DNA of 64,000 bases from JACVRW01 sp963812915. GTDB lineage: Bacteria > Actinomycetota > Thermoleophilia > Solirubrobacterales > Thermoleophilaceae. The DNA lies in contig CAWEXB010000003.1 of assembly GCA_963812915.1 (NCBI GenBank), positions 372,001 through 436,000 on the forward strand, written 5' to 3'. Of this stretch, positions 19,005 to 27,150 are shown in pieces (within the stretch, counting starts at the first letter, position 1; each line of letters begins with the position of its first letter). The position numbers and the translations under genes are program-made. Under the pieces are notes generated by a model. That model searched no databases and was not told the origin of the DNA. It was given only the letters and a program-made list of their open reading frames with translations.

Positions 19005-20957
19005 ATGGCTGAAGAGGCCCGCCCCCCCGATCCCCGCACACCGCCGGTGCCGCCCGATCCCAAGCGCGGCAACCTGCGCGTCAGCGGCGCGCGCGAGAAG
19101 CCGCCGATGCTGCCCTGGAGCCCGCGCCGGTTCCTGGTCATCCTCGCCGTCCTCTTCCTCCTCAACTGGGCGATCGTTGCGATCTTCGCGCCGGCCGAGC
19201 CACGGATCAGCGTCCCCTACAACCCGACCTTCCTGGAAGAGGTGCGGGACGGGAACGTGAAGGAGATCTCCTCGACCGGGGAGGAGGTCAAGGGCGAGTT
19301 CAGGCGGGAGGTCAGGTTCGAAGGCGAGACGGCGGAGAAGTTCGAGACCCAGGTCCCCACCTTCGCCAACGAGCGCCAGCTCTCGAACCTGCTCGAGGAT
19401 CAGGACGTCCAGGTCAACGCCAGCCAGCCGGGCGAGCGCTCCCTCCTCGAGACGCTTCTCTTCAGCTTCGGTCCGACGATCCTGCTGGTCGCGCTGTTCA
19501 TCTGGTTCTTCCGCCGCGCGGCCGGCGGCGCCGGTGGCGGCGGCGTGCTCGGGCAGTTCGGGCGCAGCCGGGCCCGGCGGGTCGAGCCCTCGACGCAGAC
19601 GGTCACGTTCGAGGACGTGGCCGGCATCGATGAGGCCGAGGACGAGCTGGTCGAGGTGGTCGACTTCCTCCGCAACCCGGACAAGTACCGCCAGCTCGGC
19701 GCGCGCATTCCTCGTGGTGTGCTGCTCGCCGGCCCACCCGGCACCGGCAAGACGCTGCTGGCGCGGGCCGTTGCCGGCGAGGCCAGCGTGCCGTTCTTCT
19801 CGTCGTCCGCGTCCGAGTTCATCGAGGCGATCGTCGGCATCGGCGCGTCGCGGGTGCGCGACCTCTTCCAGCAGGCTAAGGAGTCGGCGCCGGCGATCGT
19901 ATTCATCGACGAGCTCGACGCCATCGGCCGCGCCCGCGGCGGGGGCGCTGGACTCGGAGGCCACGACGAGCGTGAGCAGACGCTCAACCAGATCCTCACC
20001 GAGATGGACGGCTTCGACTCCAGCGTGGGAGTGATCGTGCTCGGGGCAACCAACCGGGCGGACGTGCTAGATCCCGCTCTGCTGCGGCCGGGCCGCTTCG
20101 ACCGCAGGGTGGCGGTGCAGGCACCGGACGGCCAGGGACGGGAGATGATCCTGCGGGTGCACACGCGCTCCGTGCCCCTGGCCGACGACGTGGACCTCGC
20201 ACGGATCGCCCAGTCCACCCCGGGCATGGTGGGCGCCGACCTCGCCAACCTGGTGAACGAGGCCGCCCTCCTCGCCGCCCGCCGCGGCCACAAGGTTGTG
20301 CAGCGTTCCGACTTCACCGACGCTCTCGAGCGAATCCTGCTCGGCGCCGAGCGAAAGATCATTCTGACCGAGGAGGATCGCCGCCGGATCGCATACCACG
20401 AGGGCGGCCACGCGATCGTCGGCATGCTCACGCCCGGGGCCGACCCGGTGCGCAAGGTGTCGATCATCCCGCGCGGGCAGGCGCTCGGCGTGACGCTCTC
20501 CACCCCCGAAGACGACCGCTTCAACTACTCCGAAGAGGAACTGCGGGCAAAGATCCGCGTCGCGCTCGGGGGACGAGTGGCGGAGGAAATCGTCTACGGG
20601 GAGCCCACCACGGGCGCCGAATCGGACATCCAGCAGGTCACGCTGATCGCGCGAGGCATGGTGCAGCGGTGGGGGATGAGCGAGGAGGTCGGGTTCGTCA
20701 CGGTGGCGCGCCAAGACGGTCAGAGCCTGTTGTTGCCGGGGTCCGAGCCGGCCTCCGACGCGACGCAGGAGCTTGTCGACGCCGAGGTGCGCCGGATCGT
20801 CGAGGAGGAGCACCGAGCCGTTACCGCGTTGCTCGCCGACAACCGTCACCGCCTCGACGCGCTGGCCGAGGCGCTGCTCGAACGTGAGACGCTCGACGAG
20901 GTCGACGCCTATGCGGTCGCCGAGATCACACGCGAGGCCGTTCCGGCCGCGCCTTAG
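19005..20957 (+). CDS. ftsH: ATP-dependent zinc metalloprotease FtsH
   Basis: FtsH is a membrane-bound AAA+ protease for quality control of membrane and short-lived proteins. The 650-residue protein has a cytosolic Pro-rich N-terminus, a first membrane helix (FLVILAVLFLLNWAIVAIF), an exported domain, a second helix (TILLVALFIWFF), Walker A GPPGTGKT, Walker B IVFIDELDAI, the second region of homology (NRADVLDPALLRPGRFDRR) and the zinc motif HEGGH (20397-20411), with a distal acidic ligand region (TGAESDIQQVT). ATG 19005 is preferred: TACGAT (18992-18997) lies exactly 7 nt upstream, a leaderless arrangement. The stop falls inside the left end of a large palindrome. Confidence 0.97.
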   Translation: MAEEARPPDPRTPPVPPDPKRGNLRVSGAREKPPMLPWSPRRFLVILAVLFLLNWAIVAIFAPAEPRISVPYNPTFLEEVRDGNVKEISSTGEEVKGEFRREVRFEGETAEKFETQVPTFANERQLSNLLEDQDVQVNASQPGERSLLETLLFSFGPTILLVALFIWFFRRAAGGAGGGGVLGQFGRSRARRVEPSTQTVTFEDVAGIDEAEDELVEVVDFLRNPDKYRQLGARIPRGVLLAGPPGTGKTLLARAVAGEASVPFFSSSASEFIEAIVGIGASRVRDLFQQAKESAPAIVFIDELDAIGRARGGGAGLGGHDEREQTLNQILTEMDGFDSSVGVIVLGATNRADVLDPALLRPGRFDRRVAVQAPDGQGREMILRVHTRSVPLADDVDLARIAQSTPGMVGADLANLVNEAALLAARRGHKVVQRSDFTDALERILLGAERKIILTEEDRRRIAYHEGGHAIVGMLTPGADPVRKVSIIPRGQALGVTLSTPEDDRFNYSEEELRAKIRVALGGRVAEEIVYGEPTTGAESDIQQVTLIARGMVQRWGMSEEVGFVTVARQDGQSLLLPGSEPASDATQELVDAEVRRIVEEEHRAVTALLADNRHRLDALAEALLERETLDEVDAYAVAEITREAVPAAP

Positions 20958-21115
20958 CCCGGATCCACCGGACTGGCGAGCGTTTCCGCGCCGGAGGCCG
21001 AGCCAGGCGCCGACGGCGAGCGGAGCGAGGGTAAAGCCCTCGCGAGCGAGCCGATGGCGCGTGGCGAAGGCAATCCGGCGAGGAAACGCCGTCAGGGCGG
21101 TGGATCCGGGCTTAG
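20953..21115. repeat. 163-bp imperfect palindrome (long hairpin element)
   Basis: The left end TAGCCCGGATCCACCG and right end CGGTGGATCCGGGCTTA are nearly perfect complements. Complementarity continues inward (GCGTTTCC with GGAAACGC, CGCCGGA with TCCGGCG, GAGGG with CCCTC) to a centre near 21034. The arms are about 80 nt each. It starts over the ftsH stop codon and lies between ftsH and a convergent gene. It is far longer than a normal terminator and resembles a miniature inverted-repeat element, though no target-site duplication is evident. Confidence 0.8.
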
Positions 21116-21175
21116 CCCTCGCCGCCGCCGCCAGGAGGCCGGCGGCGACCGGGGCGATCCACCGCGGAAGGCGGC

Positions 21176-21724
21176 TCATCCTTCGGCCCGAGTCGTCCCG
21201 TCACGCGGCCGGCGCTGGAGCAGGGCGACGAGGCCCGCTGCGCTCAGCCCTGCGGCGAGCGCCGCCGCGAGGGCGAGGCCCCACGACCCGCCGCCGTCGT
21301 CGCGGTCGCCCGTCGCGGGAATGGCCGCGGCGAGCTGAACCTTGGCGTTCGCGCCGCGTTCGGCGACGCGGACCGGCCCGAAGCTGTGCCGCGCCGAGAA
21401 TCCGTCGTCGACCACATAACGCCAGCTCCCGGCCGACGGGAAGATCACGCTCGTGCGGTAGACGCCGGGACCCCCGGTCGGGGTCGCGGCGAAGGTACGC
21501 GTCGCGCCCGCCTTCGAAATCGTGAGCTCTGGTCGCACACCCTCGAGTGGGGTTTGGCCGTGCTGGAGGATCGTCAGGTGGACCACCCACGGCTCTCCGG
21601 CGCGAACGCCGTCGGGGACCGAGTTGAGGCCCACGGTCGCCCACCCGCCGGCCGAGGCCGGTCCGGCCGCGAGGGCCGCTCCGGCCATCGCCATCGTCAC
21701 CGCCACCACGATCCGCCGGGCCAT
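21176..21724 (-). CDS. Secreted, membrane-anchored protein with FixH/YtkA-like domain
   Basis: This 182-residue protein has a signal peptide (IVVAVTMAMAGAALAAGPASA), a beta-sandwich domain (VGLNSVPDGVRAGEPWVVHL, PELTISKAGATRTFAATPTG, PGVYRTSVIFPSAGSWRYVV) and a C-terminal membrane helix (WGLALAAALAAGLSAAGLVAL) before a basic tail. The middle resembles YtkA/FixH-type domains that bind or present metals or ligands outside the membrane; this is a fold-level similarity only. The gene is divergent from nadC and converges on the long palindrome after ftsH. Confidence 0.65.
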   Translation of the reverse strand: MARRIVVAVTMAMAGAALAAGPASAGGWATVGLNSVPDGVRAGEPWVVHLTILQHGQTPLEGVRPELTISKAGATRTFAATPTGGPGVYRTSVIFPSAGSWRYVVDDGFSARHSFGPVRVAERGANAKVQLAAAIPATGDRDDGGGSWGLALAAALAAGLSAAGLVALLQRRPRDGTTRAEG

Positions 21725-21884
21725 GTCGCTCCTCCTCTTCGCTGGCGTCTCTCGTGGTACAACCGAGACGGCCCTGAGGTTCCGGCGCTAGCCGAGCTCC
21801 ACGCCGCGCCCTCCATGGGCGAGTCAATGTCTGTCGCAGCCTCCCCCAAACCAATGCCCCCCAGGTCGAACGCTTCGTCCATCC

Positions 21885-22703
21885 GTGCCTGACCTGATCG
21901 ACCGCGCGCTGGTCGAGGACGTTGGCGACGGCGACGTCACCACGGGGGCAGTGGTTCCGCCGGGAGCGCGGGCGCGAGCCCGCATCGAGCAGCGCGCGGC
22001 GGGCGTGCCGGCGGGCCTGCGCGTGGCGGAGACGGTCTTCCAGCGCGTCGATCCGGGCCTGCGCTGGCGGGCGTATGCGGTGGACGGCGAGTGGCGCGAG
22101 CCGGGCCTTCTGGCCGAGATCGTCGGTGACGCCGCGGCGATCCTGCGAGGGGAGCGGGTCGCGCTCAACTTCCTCGGCCGGCTGTCCGGAATCGCGACCC
22201 TCACGGCCCGCTACGTACGAGCGGTGGACGGGACGGGGGTGCGCATACTCGACACCCGCAAGACGACGCCCGGCATGCGGACGCTCGAGAAGGAGGCCGT
22301 GCGCGCCGGTGGCGGCGTGAACCACCGGGCCGGGCTCCATGACGCGATTCTCGTAAAGGAGAATCACGCCGCGCTCGCCGGCGGCGTGGGGGAGGCGGCC
22401 CGGCGGGCGCTCGCCGACGCTCCGCCCGGCGTCCCGGTCGAGGTCGAGTGCGCGACGATCGCCGACGTGGCGCAGGCGATCGACGCCGGCGTCCTGCGGC
22501 TGCTGCTCGACAACATGTCGCCCGACGAGCTGCGGCGGGCCGCGGAGCTGGTGGACGGACGCGCCGAGCTCGAGGCCTCCGGCGGCATCACGCTCGACAA
22601 CGTGCGCGCGGTCGCCGAGACCGGCGTCGGCTTCATCAGCATCGGCGCCCTCACCCACTCCGCGCCGGCGCTCGACGTGAGTCTGCTCCTCGAGCCGCTC
22701 TGA
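21885..22703 (+). CDS. nadC: Nicotinate-nucleotide pyrophosphorylase (quinolinate phosphoribosyltransferase)
   Basis: NadC converts quinolinate and PRPP to nicotinate mononucleotide, the step after NadA in de novo NAD synthesis. It has 272 residues. It shows DVGDGDVTTGAVVPPGARAR (N-terminal domain), ALNFLGRLSGIATLTARYV, LDTRKTTPGMRTLEKEAVRA (substrate-binding segment), GGGVNHRAGLHDAILVKENH and a TIM-barrel end with LLLDNMSPDEL, LEASGGITLDNV and ISIGALTHSAPALDVSL. All conserved Arg/Lys/His positions appear present. The start is GTG 21885. nadA lies about 1 kb downstream on the same strand, with the Nudix regulator gene between them on the other strand. Confidence 0.95.
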   Translation: MPDLIDRALVEDVGDGDVTTGAVVPPGARARARIEQRAAGVPAGLRVAETVFQRVDPGLRWRAYAVDGEWREPGLLAEIVGDAAAILRGERVALNFLGRLSGIATLTARYVRAVDGTGVRILDTRKTTPGMRTLEKEAVRAGGGVNHRAGLHDAILVKENHAALAGGVGEAARRALADAPPGVPVEVECATIADVAQAIDAGVLRLLLDNMSPDELRRAAELVDGRAELEASGGITLDNVRAVAETGVGFISIGALTHSAPALDVSLLLEPL

Positions 22704-22718
22704 TCCGGGCGGCGCTCG

Positions 22719-23382
22719 TCAGCTACGCGCCCTGCCCGCCGACGGGGGGCGGAGCACGGCGAACGGGTCGGTCACCTCGAGCGCCCTCGATCGGAACCGG
22801 TAGACCGACGCCGGCCGGCCACCGCCGGGCCCCGGCGTACGACGCTCGCCGGTCGCCTCGAGCAGGCCGCGCCGCTCGAGGACGCGGCGCAGGTTCGTGG
22901 CGTCCACCGGGTAGCCGAGGGCGGCCGTGTAGATCGAGCACAGCTCGGAGATCGAGAAGGTCTCGCGGCGCCAGGGCGAAGCCGATGTTGGTGTAGGAGA
23001 GCTTCGCGCGCAGCCGCTCACGGCCGGCCATCACGATCGGCTGGTGGTCGAAGGCCATCCGGTGCGGCAGGCGGTCGACGGGGTGCCAGGCCGTGTCCGC
23101 GGGCAGCGCCGGGTCGAGATCGCGGGGCACGAGCCCCAGGTACGCGGTGGCGAGCTGCCACTCGTCGGGGTGCCGGTGAGGATCGCTCCGGGTCTCGAGC
23201 TGCTCGAGCCACGACAGCTCGGCGACGTCGACCTTCCCGGCGAGCTGTGTGCGGATCGACTGCTCGAGCGTGTGATCGCGCTCCAGGTAGCCGCCCGGCA
23301 GCGACCAGGCCCCCGAGAACGGCTCGCGCGCCCGTTCCCAGAGCAGCACGGAGAGGCACGTCTCGCGCACCTGGAGGACCAC
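22719..23382 (-). CDS. NrtR-type Nudix/winged-helix regulator of NAD metabolism, frameshifted
   Basis: The N-terminal two-thirds are a Nudix-like domain (LLWERAREPFSGAWSLPGGY, LEQSIRTQLAGKVDVAELSW, FDHQPIVMAGRERLRAKLSY). The C-terminal third is a winged helix (ETFSISELCSIYTAALGYPV, DATNLRRVLERRGLLEATGE, GGGRPASVYRF). This order is that of NrtR repressors, which bind ADP-ribose and control NAD genes; nadC and nadA flank it. The two parts lie in different frames. Removing one base at about 22968-22971 (GCGCCGCGAGACC) gives GFALARETFSIS. The Nudix box is degenerate (no REXXEE), as expected for a sensor rather than a hydrolase. The N-terminal start is uncertain: coding-like THVTLAV lies upstream of GTG 23382. 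Confidence 0.8.
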
Positions 23383-23499
23383 GGCGAGCGTGACGTGGGT
23401 GGGGGAGGGGCGGACCCGCGCGCGCGACGCGCCGGCCGGCTCCCCGCCCGCGCCGGCGCCTCGGTTGCCGCCCGGCTCGGCGCCGCTCGGCGCGGCGGG

Positions 23500-23573
23500 C
23501 CCGGCGCGGGGTCGCCCGGCCCGCGCCCACGCGGCGCGGCGGTGCCCGGCGCGGGATCGCCCGGCCCGCGCCC
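23500..23573. repeat. 45-bp-period tandem GC-rich repeat
   Basis: CCCGGCGCGGG followed by TCGCCCGGCCCGCGCCC occurs at 23500-23528 and again at 23545-23573 with one base different. It lies in the region before nadA that has no confident gene (23383-23657). Confidence 0.7.
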
Positions 23574-23591
23574 GCCCCGCTGGGGAGTTTT

Positions 23592-23610
23592 AGTCTGGGA
23601 GTCGGAGACT
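23592..23610. promoter_or_regulatory. Inverted repeat upstream of nadA, candidate NrtR operator
   Basis: AGTCT (23592-23596) and AGACT (23606-23610) flank GGGAGTCGG, with an inner GAGTC-GGA-GACTC. It lies about 50 nt before the nadA ATG, between nadA and the divergent Nudix/winged-helix regulator. The assignment rests on position; no consensus was tested. Confidence 0.4.
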
Positions 23611-23629
23611 CTGGTATCCTCGATGGCCA

Positions 23630-23656
23630 CGGTTTCCGATCATAAGGCAAAAACCG
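23630..23656. promoter_or_regulatory. Inverted repeat CGGTTT...AAACCG abutting the nadA start
   Basis: CGGTTT (23630-23635) and AAACCG (23651-23656) pair perfectly around 15 nt and end 1 nt before the nadA ATG. It could be an operator half of the NAD regulator or an RNA hairpin hiding the start. No Shine-Dalgarno is seen. Confidence 0.35.
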
Positions 23657-23657
23657 G

Positions 23658-24674
23658 ATGAATCCCATCGAGCTTCCAACCCTGTCTCCCGCCGCAACAG
23701 GTGCGCTCAGCCCGGAGGAAGCCGCGCCGCTGACGGAAGAGGTCCGCGCCCTCGCCGAGGAACGTAACGCGGTGATTCTTGCCCACAACTACCAGGTCCC
23801 GGAGGTGCAGGAGGTGGCCCACTTCGTGGGCGACTCGCTCGGCCTCTCCCGCAAGGCGGCGGACACCGACGCCGAGGTGATCGCCTTCTGCGGCGTCCAC
23901 TTCATGGCCGAGACCGCCTCGATCCTCTCGCCCCACAAGACGGTCCTTCTGCCCGACCTCGACGCCGGCTGCTCGCTGGCGGACTCGATCACCGCCGACC
24001 AGCTGCGCGCCTGGAAGGCGAAGCACCCCGGCGCGGTGGTCGTCATGTACGTGAATACGACCGCCGAGGTAAAGGCCGAGACCGACTACTGCTGCACGTC
24101 CTCGAACGCAGTGCACGTGGTGGAGCACATCTACCGCGAGCACGGTCATGACACGGAGATCCTCTTCGGGCCGGACATGTGGCTGGGCGCCTATGTGGAG
24201 CGGGTGACCGGCCGGCGCATGCACGTCTGGGACGGCGAGTGCCATGTGCACGCCGGCATCCGTCCCAGCGACATCTCCGACGTTCGCGCCGAGCATCCCG
24301 ACGCCGAGTTCCTGATCCATCCCGAGTGCGGCTGCACGACGCAGGTCATGGAATACGTCGCCTCGGGAGACGTCGACTCCGACCACACCCACATGCTGTC
24401 CACCGGCGGCATGCTGGGCTTCGCGCGCGACTCGGAGGCCGAGGAGTTCATCGTTGCGACCGAGACGGGCATGCTCCATCCGCTCTCGGTCGAGAACCCC
24501 GGGAAGAGCTTCATCCCCGCTAACCGCGCGGCGGTCTGCAAGTACATGAAGATGATCACGCTGCCCAAGCTGCGCGACGCGCTGCGCGACCTGAGGCCGG
24601 TCGTGAAGGTGGATCCCGCGCTCGCCGAGCGCGCGCGGGTGCCGATCGAGCGGATGGTCGCAATCACGCCGTAG
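23658..24674 (+). CDS. nadA: Quinolinate synthase NadA
   Basis: NadA condenses iminoaspartate with dihydroxyacetone phosphate to quinolinate using a [4Fe-4S] cluster. This 338-residue protein shows ILAHNYQVPEVQEVAHFVGD (substrate-binding His/Tyr), FCGVHFMAETASILSP (first cluster Cys), LPDLDAGCSLADSI, HPECGCTTQVMEYV (second cluster Cys region), STGGMLGF and NRAAVCKYMKMITL (third Cys). All three cluster Cys candidates are present. L-aspartate oxidase (NadB) is not beside it; the flavoprotein at 54122 is not an obvious NadB. The palindromic repeat at 24694 follows the stop by 20 nt and may end the transcript. Confidence 0.96.
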   Translation: MNPIELPTLSPAATGALSPEEAAPLTEEVRALAEERNAVILAHNYQVPEVQEVAHFVGDSLGLSRKAADTDAEVIAFCGVHFMAETASILSPHKTVLLPDLDAGCSLADSITADQLRAWKAKHPGAVVVMYVNTTAEVKAETDYCCTSSNAVHVVEHIYREHGHDTEILFGPDMWLGAYVERVTGRRMHVWDGECHVHAGIRPSDISDVRAEHPDAEFLIHPECGCTTQVMEYVASGDVDSDHTHMLSTGGMLGFARDSEAEEFIVATETGMLHPLSVENPGKSFIPANRAAVCKYMKMITLPKLRDALRDLRPVVKVDPALAERARVPIERMVAITP

Positions 24675-24693
24675 AGCACTCCCCGCCCGGCGC

Positions 24694-24739
24694 CGCTCGA
24701 ACGATTTGGGGGTCTATAGACCCCCGAATCCTTCAGGCG
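24694..24739. repeat. 46-bp palindromic repeat, copy 2
   Basis: The 18-bp core GGGGGTCTATAGACCCCC (24708-24725) is identical to that at 10835-10852, and the outer arms pair imperfectly to the same 46-bp limits. It lies between the nadA stop and the start of the next gene, so it could serve as a terminator as well as being a dispersed repeat. Confidence 0.85.
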
Positions 24740-24744
24740 TTTCC

Positions 24745-25824
24745 GTGGCGCCGCTGCCGGCCGCCGGTCCTGCGCAACCTTCGCGGCTCGTGCTTCCGCC
24801 GCTGCTCGCACTCGCGGCGCTCCTGATCCTCGCCGCCCCGGAGGCGCTCGCCGCGCCCGATCCGATCGATCACACCAGGCCGCCGGCCCCGGACGGCACG
24901 CCGATGTGCGCGCAGTGGGTGCACGACCGCTACGTCGTCGTGCGGCGCGACGGCGGGTCCTGGCCGACGTGGCACCCGCCCCGCGACCCCCGTTACGGCT
25001 GCGCGTTCGGGCACGAGCACGGATCGAGTCCGCGCGCTTTCCACCACTTCGACCGCACGGGCATGCCCGCGTTCGGTCACATCGGTGCGTTCGCCGGCAG
25101 CGACGAGCCCCATGCCGGCTTCAAGGTGTTCGTCGCGAATCGCGACCGCAAGGGTCTCGCGTGGATGATCGTGCTCCACCAGGGCTCCGGCTCGCCACGG
25201 CGCGGCACCGTCCGCTTCCACTCGCTCGAGACCTGGCTGTTCCGCCGTCGCGGGCAGCACCTCGTAGCGCACACCCGCCACATGGCCGACTTCGGGGAGG
25301 CCGTTCCGAACTGCCCAGACCGCGCAGGTCCGACCCCGAGCATGAGGCTCCTTCCGACGCCCGCCTGCGGGTCGGCCTACGAGGAGTGGGACACCGCCTT
25401 CGACGTCGGCGGAGTGCTCAGCGGCCGACCGGGCTTCGGTATCGACAACGCGATCACCCAGTTCGACCCGGCTAACCCGGAGCTGCTCGTATTCAACAAG
25501 TCGCGAGCCTGCGGCCCGTACCACCCGGGCGGCTGGGACTCGTCCTGCAAGGGCGACAGGCGGACCGTCCTCCACCCGCGGTGGGTCGTGCGCAACCGCG
25601 GTCCGTCCCGCTTCAGGACCGACGCCTACGGGCGCCGCGCCGCCGCCGGGCTGCTCCAGGCGGTCTCCCGCCGCATCCGCGTGGACCAGTCGGACGAGTG
25701 CTGCGGCGCCGAGAACGCATTCGTCATGGAGCAGCCGAGCGACGGCGGCATCTATCGCGCGGGCCGAGGGCTGAAGTCGGCGAGCTTCGAGTTCCCCGGC
25801 TACTGCGTGCTGGGCCCGAACTAA
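24745..25824 (+). CDS. Secreted Cys/His-rich protein, function unknown
   Basis: From GTG 24745 the product has about 359 residues with a signal peptide (LVLPPLLALAALLILAAPEALAA, residues 15-37). The exported part has many His, Cys and aromatic residues: CAQWVHDRYVV, DPRYGCAFGHEHG, FHHFDRTGMPAFGHIGAFAG, HTRHMADFGEAVPNC and DECCGAENAFVMEQ. His-rich motifs hint at metal binding; no known catalytic family is recognised. An alternative upstream start (TTG 24706) lies inside the palindrome and is rejected. The gene may be co-transcribed with nadA only by read-through. Confidence 0.7.
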   Translation: MAPLPAAGPAQPSRLVLPPLLALAALLILAAPEALAAPDPIDHTRPPAPDGTPMCAQWVHDRYVVVRRDGGSWPTWHPPRDPRYGCAFGHEHGSSPRAFHHFDRTGMPAFGHIGAFAGSDEPHAGFKVFVANRDRKGLAWMIVLHQGSGSPRRGTVRFHSLETWLFRRRGQHLVAHTRHMADFGEAVPNCPDRAGPTPSMRLLPTPACGSAYEEWDTAFDVGGVLSGRPGFGIDNAITQFDPANPELLVFNKSRACGPYHPGGWDSSCKGDRRTVLHPRWVVRNRGPSRFRTDAYGRRAAAGLLQAVSRRIRVDQSDECCGAENAFVMEQPSDGGIYRAGRGLKSASFEFPGYCVLGPN

Positions 25825-25881
25825 CCCCGTTCGGGCGCTTACCCCGGCTCTCCGGATTCGGGCCCGAATAGCCTCCCGCCC

Positions 25882-26631
25882 GTGCTCCTGCTCTACCCCG
25901 AGCGCCGCGACACCTCACCGGAGCTCCTGGCGTCTGGGCTGCGCCTGGGAGATCGCGCCCGGGCCGAGCGCCCCTACCTGGCGCTCAACATGGTCTCAAC
26001 CCTCGATGGAAAGGCGACGATCGAGTGGCGCACGAAGGGCCTCTCGAGCGAGCTCGACCGGCGGCTCTTCCACCAGCTGCGGACGCAGGTCGACGCCGTC
26101 ATGGTGGGTGCGGGCACGTTACGCGCCGAGCGCTACGGCCGTATCGCGAAGAGCGAGGAGCTGCGGGAGAGGCGCGTGAGCGAGGGGCTCGCGCGGGAGC
26201 CTCTCGCGATCATCGTCTCGGGCCGTCTGAACCTGCCGGCGGACCTGCCGCTGCTCCAGGAGCCGGAGCAGGAGGTGGTGATCGTCACCCGCTCGGATGC
26301 CGAGCTACGGGGGACTGCGGCCAGGATCGAGTACGTCCGAACCGGGGACGACCTGCCCCTCCTGATGGGGAAGCTCCGCGACGAGCGCGGAGTGCGCTCG
26401 ATCCTCTGCGAGGGCGGGCCCACGCTCAACTTCCACCTCTTGGCCGCCGGGCTCGTCGACGAGCTCTTCCTCACGCTGGGCGCCAAGCTCAGCGGCGGCG
26501 CGGACGCCCTCACGATCGTCGCGGGAAGAGACCTCGTCGAGCCGGCCGAGCTCGGGCTCGTGTGGGTGGCCGAGGGCGCCGGCGACCTCTTCACCCGCTG
26601 GCGAGTCGCGACTCCTACTGCGACGCCTTGA
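25882..26631 (+). CDS. RibD C-terminal-like pyrimidine reductase (dihydrofolate reductase fold)
   Basis: This 249-residue protein matches RibD_C reductases, which reduce the ribose of a pyrimidine intermediate in riboflavin synthesis with NADPH: YLALNMVSTLDGKATIEWRT (substrate loop), DAVMVGAGTLRAERYG (NADPH-binding segment), PLAIIVSGRLNLPADLPL, ILCEGGPTLNFHLLAAGLVD and ELFLTLGAKLSGG. No deaminase domain is fused and no other rib genes are nearby, so the substrate could be a different pyrimidine or pteridine. GTG 25882 lies exactly 7 nt after TAGCCT (25869-25874), supporting a leaderless start. Confidence 0.85.
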   Translation: MLLLYPERRDTSPELLASGLRLGDRARAERPYLALNMVSTLDGKATIEWRTKGLSSELDRRLFHQLRTQVDAVMVGAGTLRAERYGRIAKSEELRERRVSEGLAREPLAIIVSGRLNLPADLPLLQEPEQEVVIVTRSDAELRGTAARIEYVRTGDDLPLLMGKLRDERGVRSILCEGGPTLNFHLLAAGLVDELFLTLGAKLSGGADALTIVAGRDLVEPAELGLVWVAEGAGDLFTRWRVATPTATP

Positions 26632-26700
26632 TCGTCTCGTCGAAGACCAAGAGAGGGTACCCGCCGAAGGCGGCGGCCTTCGCGCTACGGTGGCGCCGTC

Positions 26701-26730
26701 CTCCCCGCCGCTTCGCCAGGCGACGGGGAG
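26701..26730. terminator. Hairpin between convergent genes, terminator candidate
   Basis: CTCCCCGCCGC and GCGACGGGGAG form an 11-bp stem with one mismatch around TTCGCCAG. It lies in the 124-bp gap between the RibD_C-like gene and the convergent PepSY gene. There is no U-tract. Confidence 0.5.
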
Positions 26731-26755
26731 ATCCAGCGCGGCTCGGGCATGGGGC

Positions 26756-27100
26756 TTACTTCTCGTCCTCGGACTTGTCGTTGTCGCCCTCGGAACCGAC
26801 CACCTGGAAGTCGCGGTCGAGCTGAACGTCGACCTGGCTGCCGTCGCTGCGGGTGACCTCGACCTCGTAATAGCTCTCCTCGTCGCCCACCTCGGTCGCG
26901 GTGACCTTCCCGCCGCCGGTCTGCGAAAGCGCGGCGCTCGACGCGCGGTCGAGCGCGGCGCCGGAGATGGCCTTCTCGGACCCTTCGTCGTCCCCGCCCC
27001 CGCTCGCCGCGGTCGCGATCGCGGCGCCGCCTGCGCCGAGAGCTGCAACGGCGACGACTGCCAGCACGGTGCGCTTGATCCTGTTGTTGTTGTTGTTCAT
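26756..27100 (-). CDS. Small exported PepSY-domain protein
   Basis: This 114-residue protein begins MNNNNNRIKRTVLAVVAVAA and has a hydrophobic export signal, then a PepSY-like domain: ISGAALDRASSAALSQTGGG, KVTATEVGDEESYYEVEVTR and DGSQVDVQLDRDFQVVGSE. It ends in a short acidic tail. PepSY proteins often act as inhibitors or regulators of extracytoplasmic proteases or envelope systems. ATG 27100 has AGGAGGGAC upstream. It lies directly downstream of the response regulator/histidine kinase pair on the same strand (gap about 50 nt), so it is probably part of that operon. Confidence 0.85.
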   Translation of the reverse strand: MNNNNNRIKRTVLAVVAVAALGAGGAAIATAASGGGDDEGSEKAISGAALDRASSAALSQTGGGKVTATEVGDEESYYEVEVTRSDGSQVDVQLDRDFQVVGSEGDNDKSEDEK

Positions 27101-27150
27101 TTCCGTCCCTCCTTGGTTTGGTCGACTGCTTGGATCCCACCGTAGGAGGG

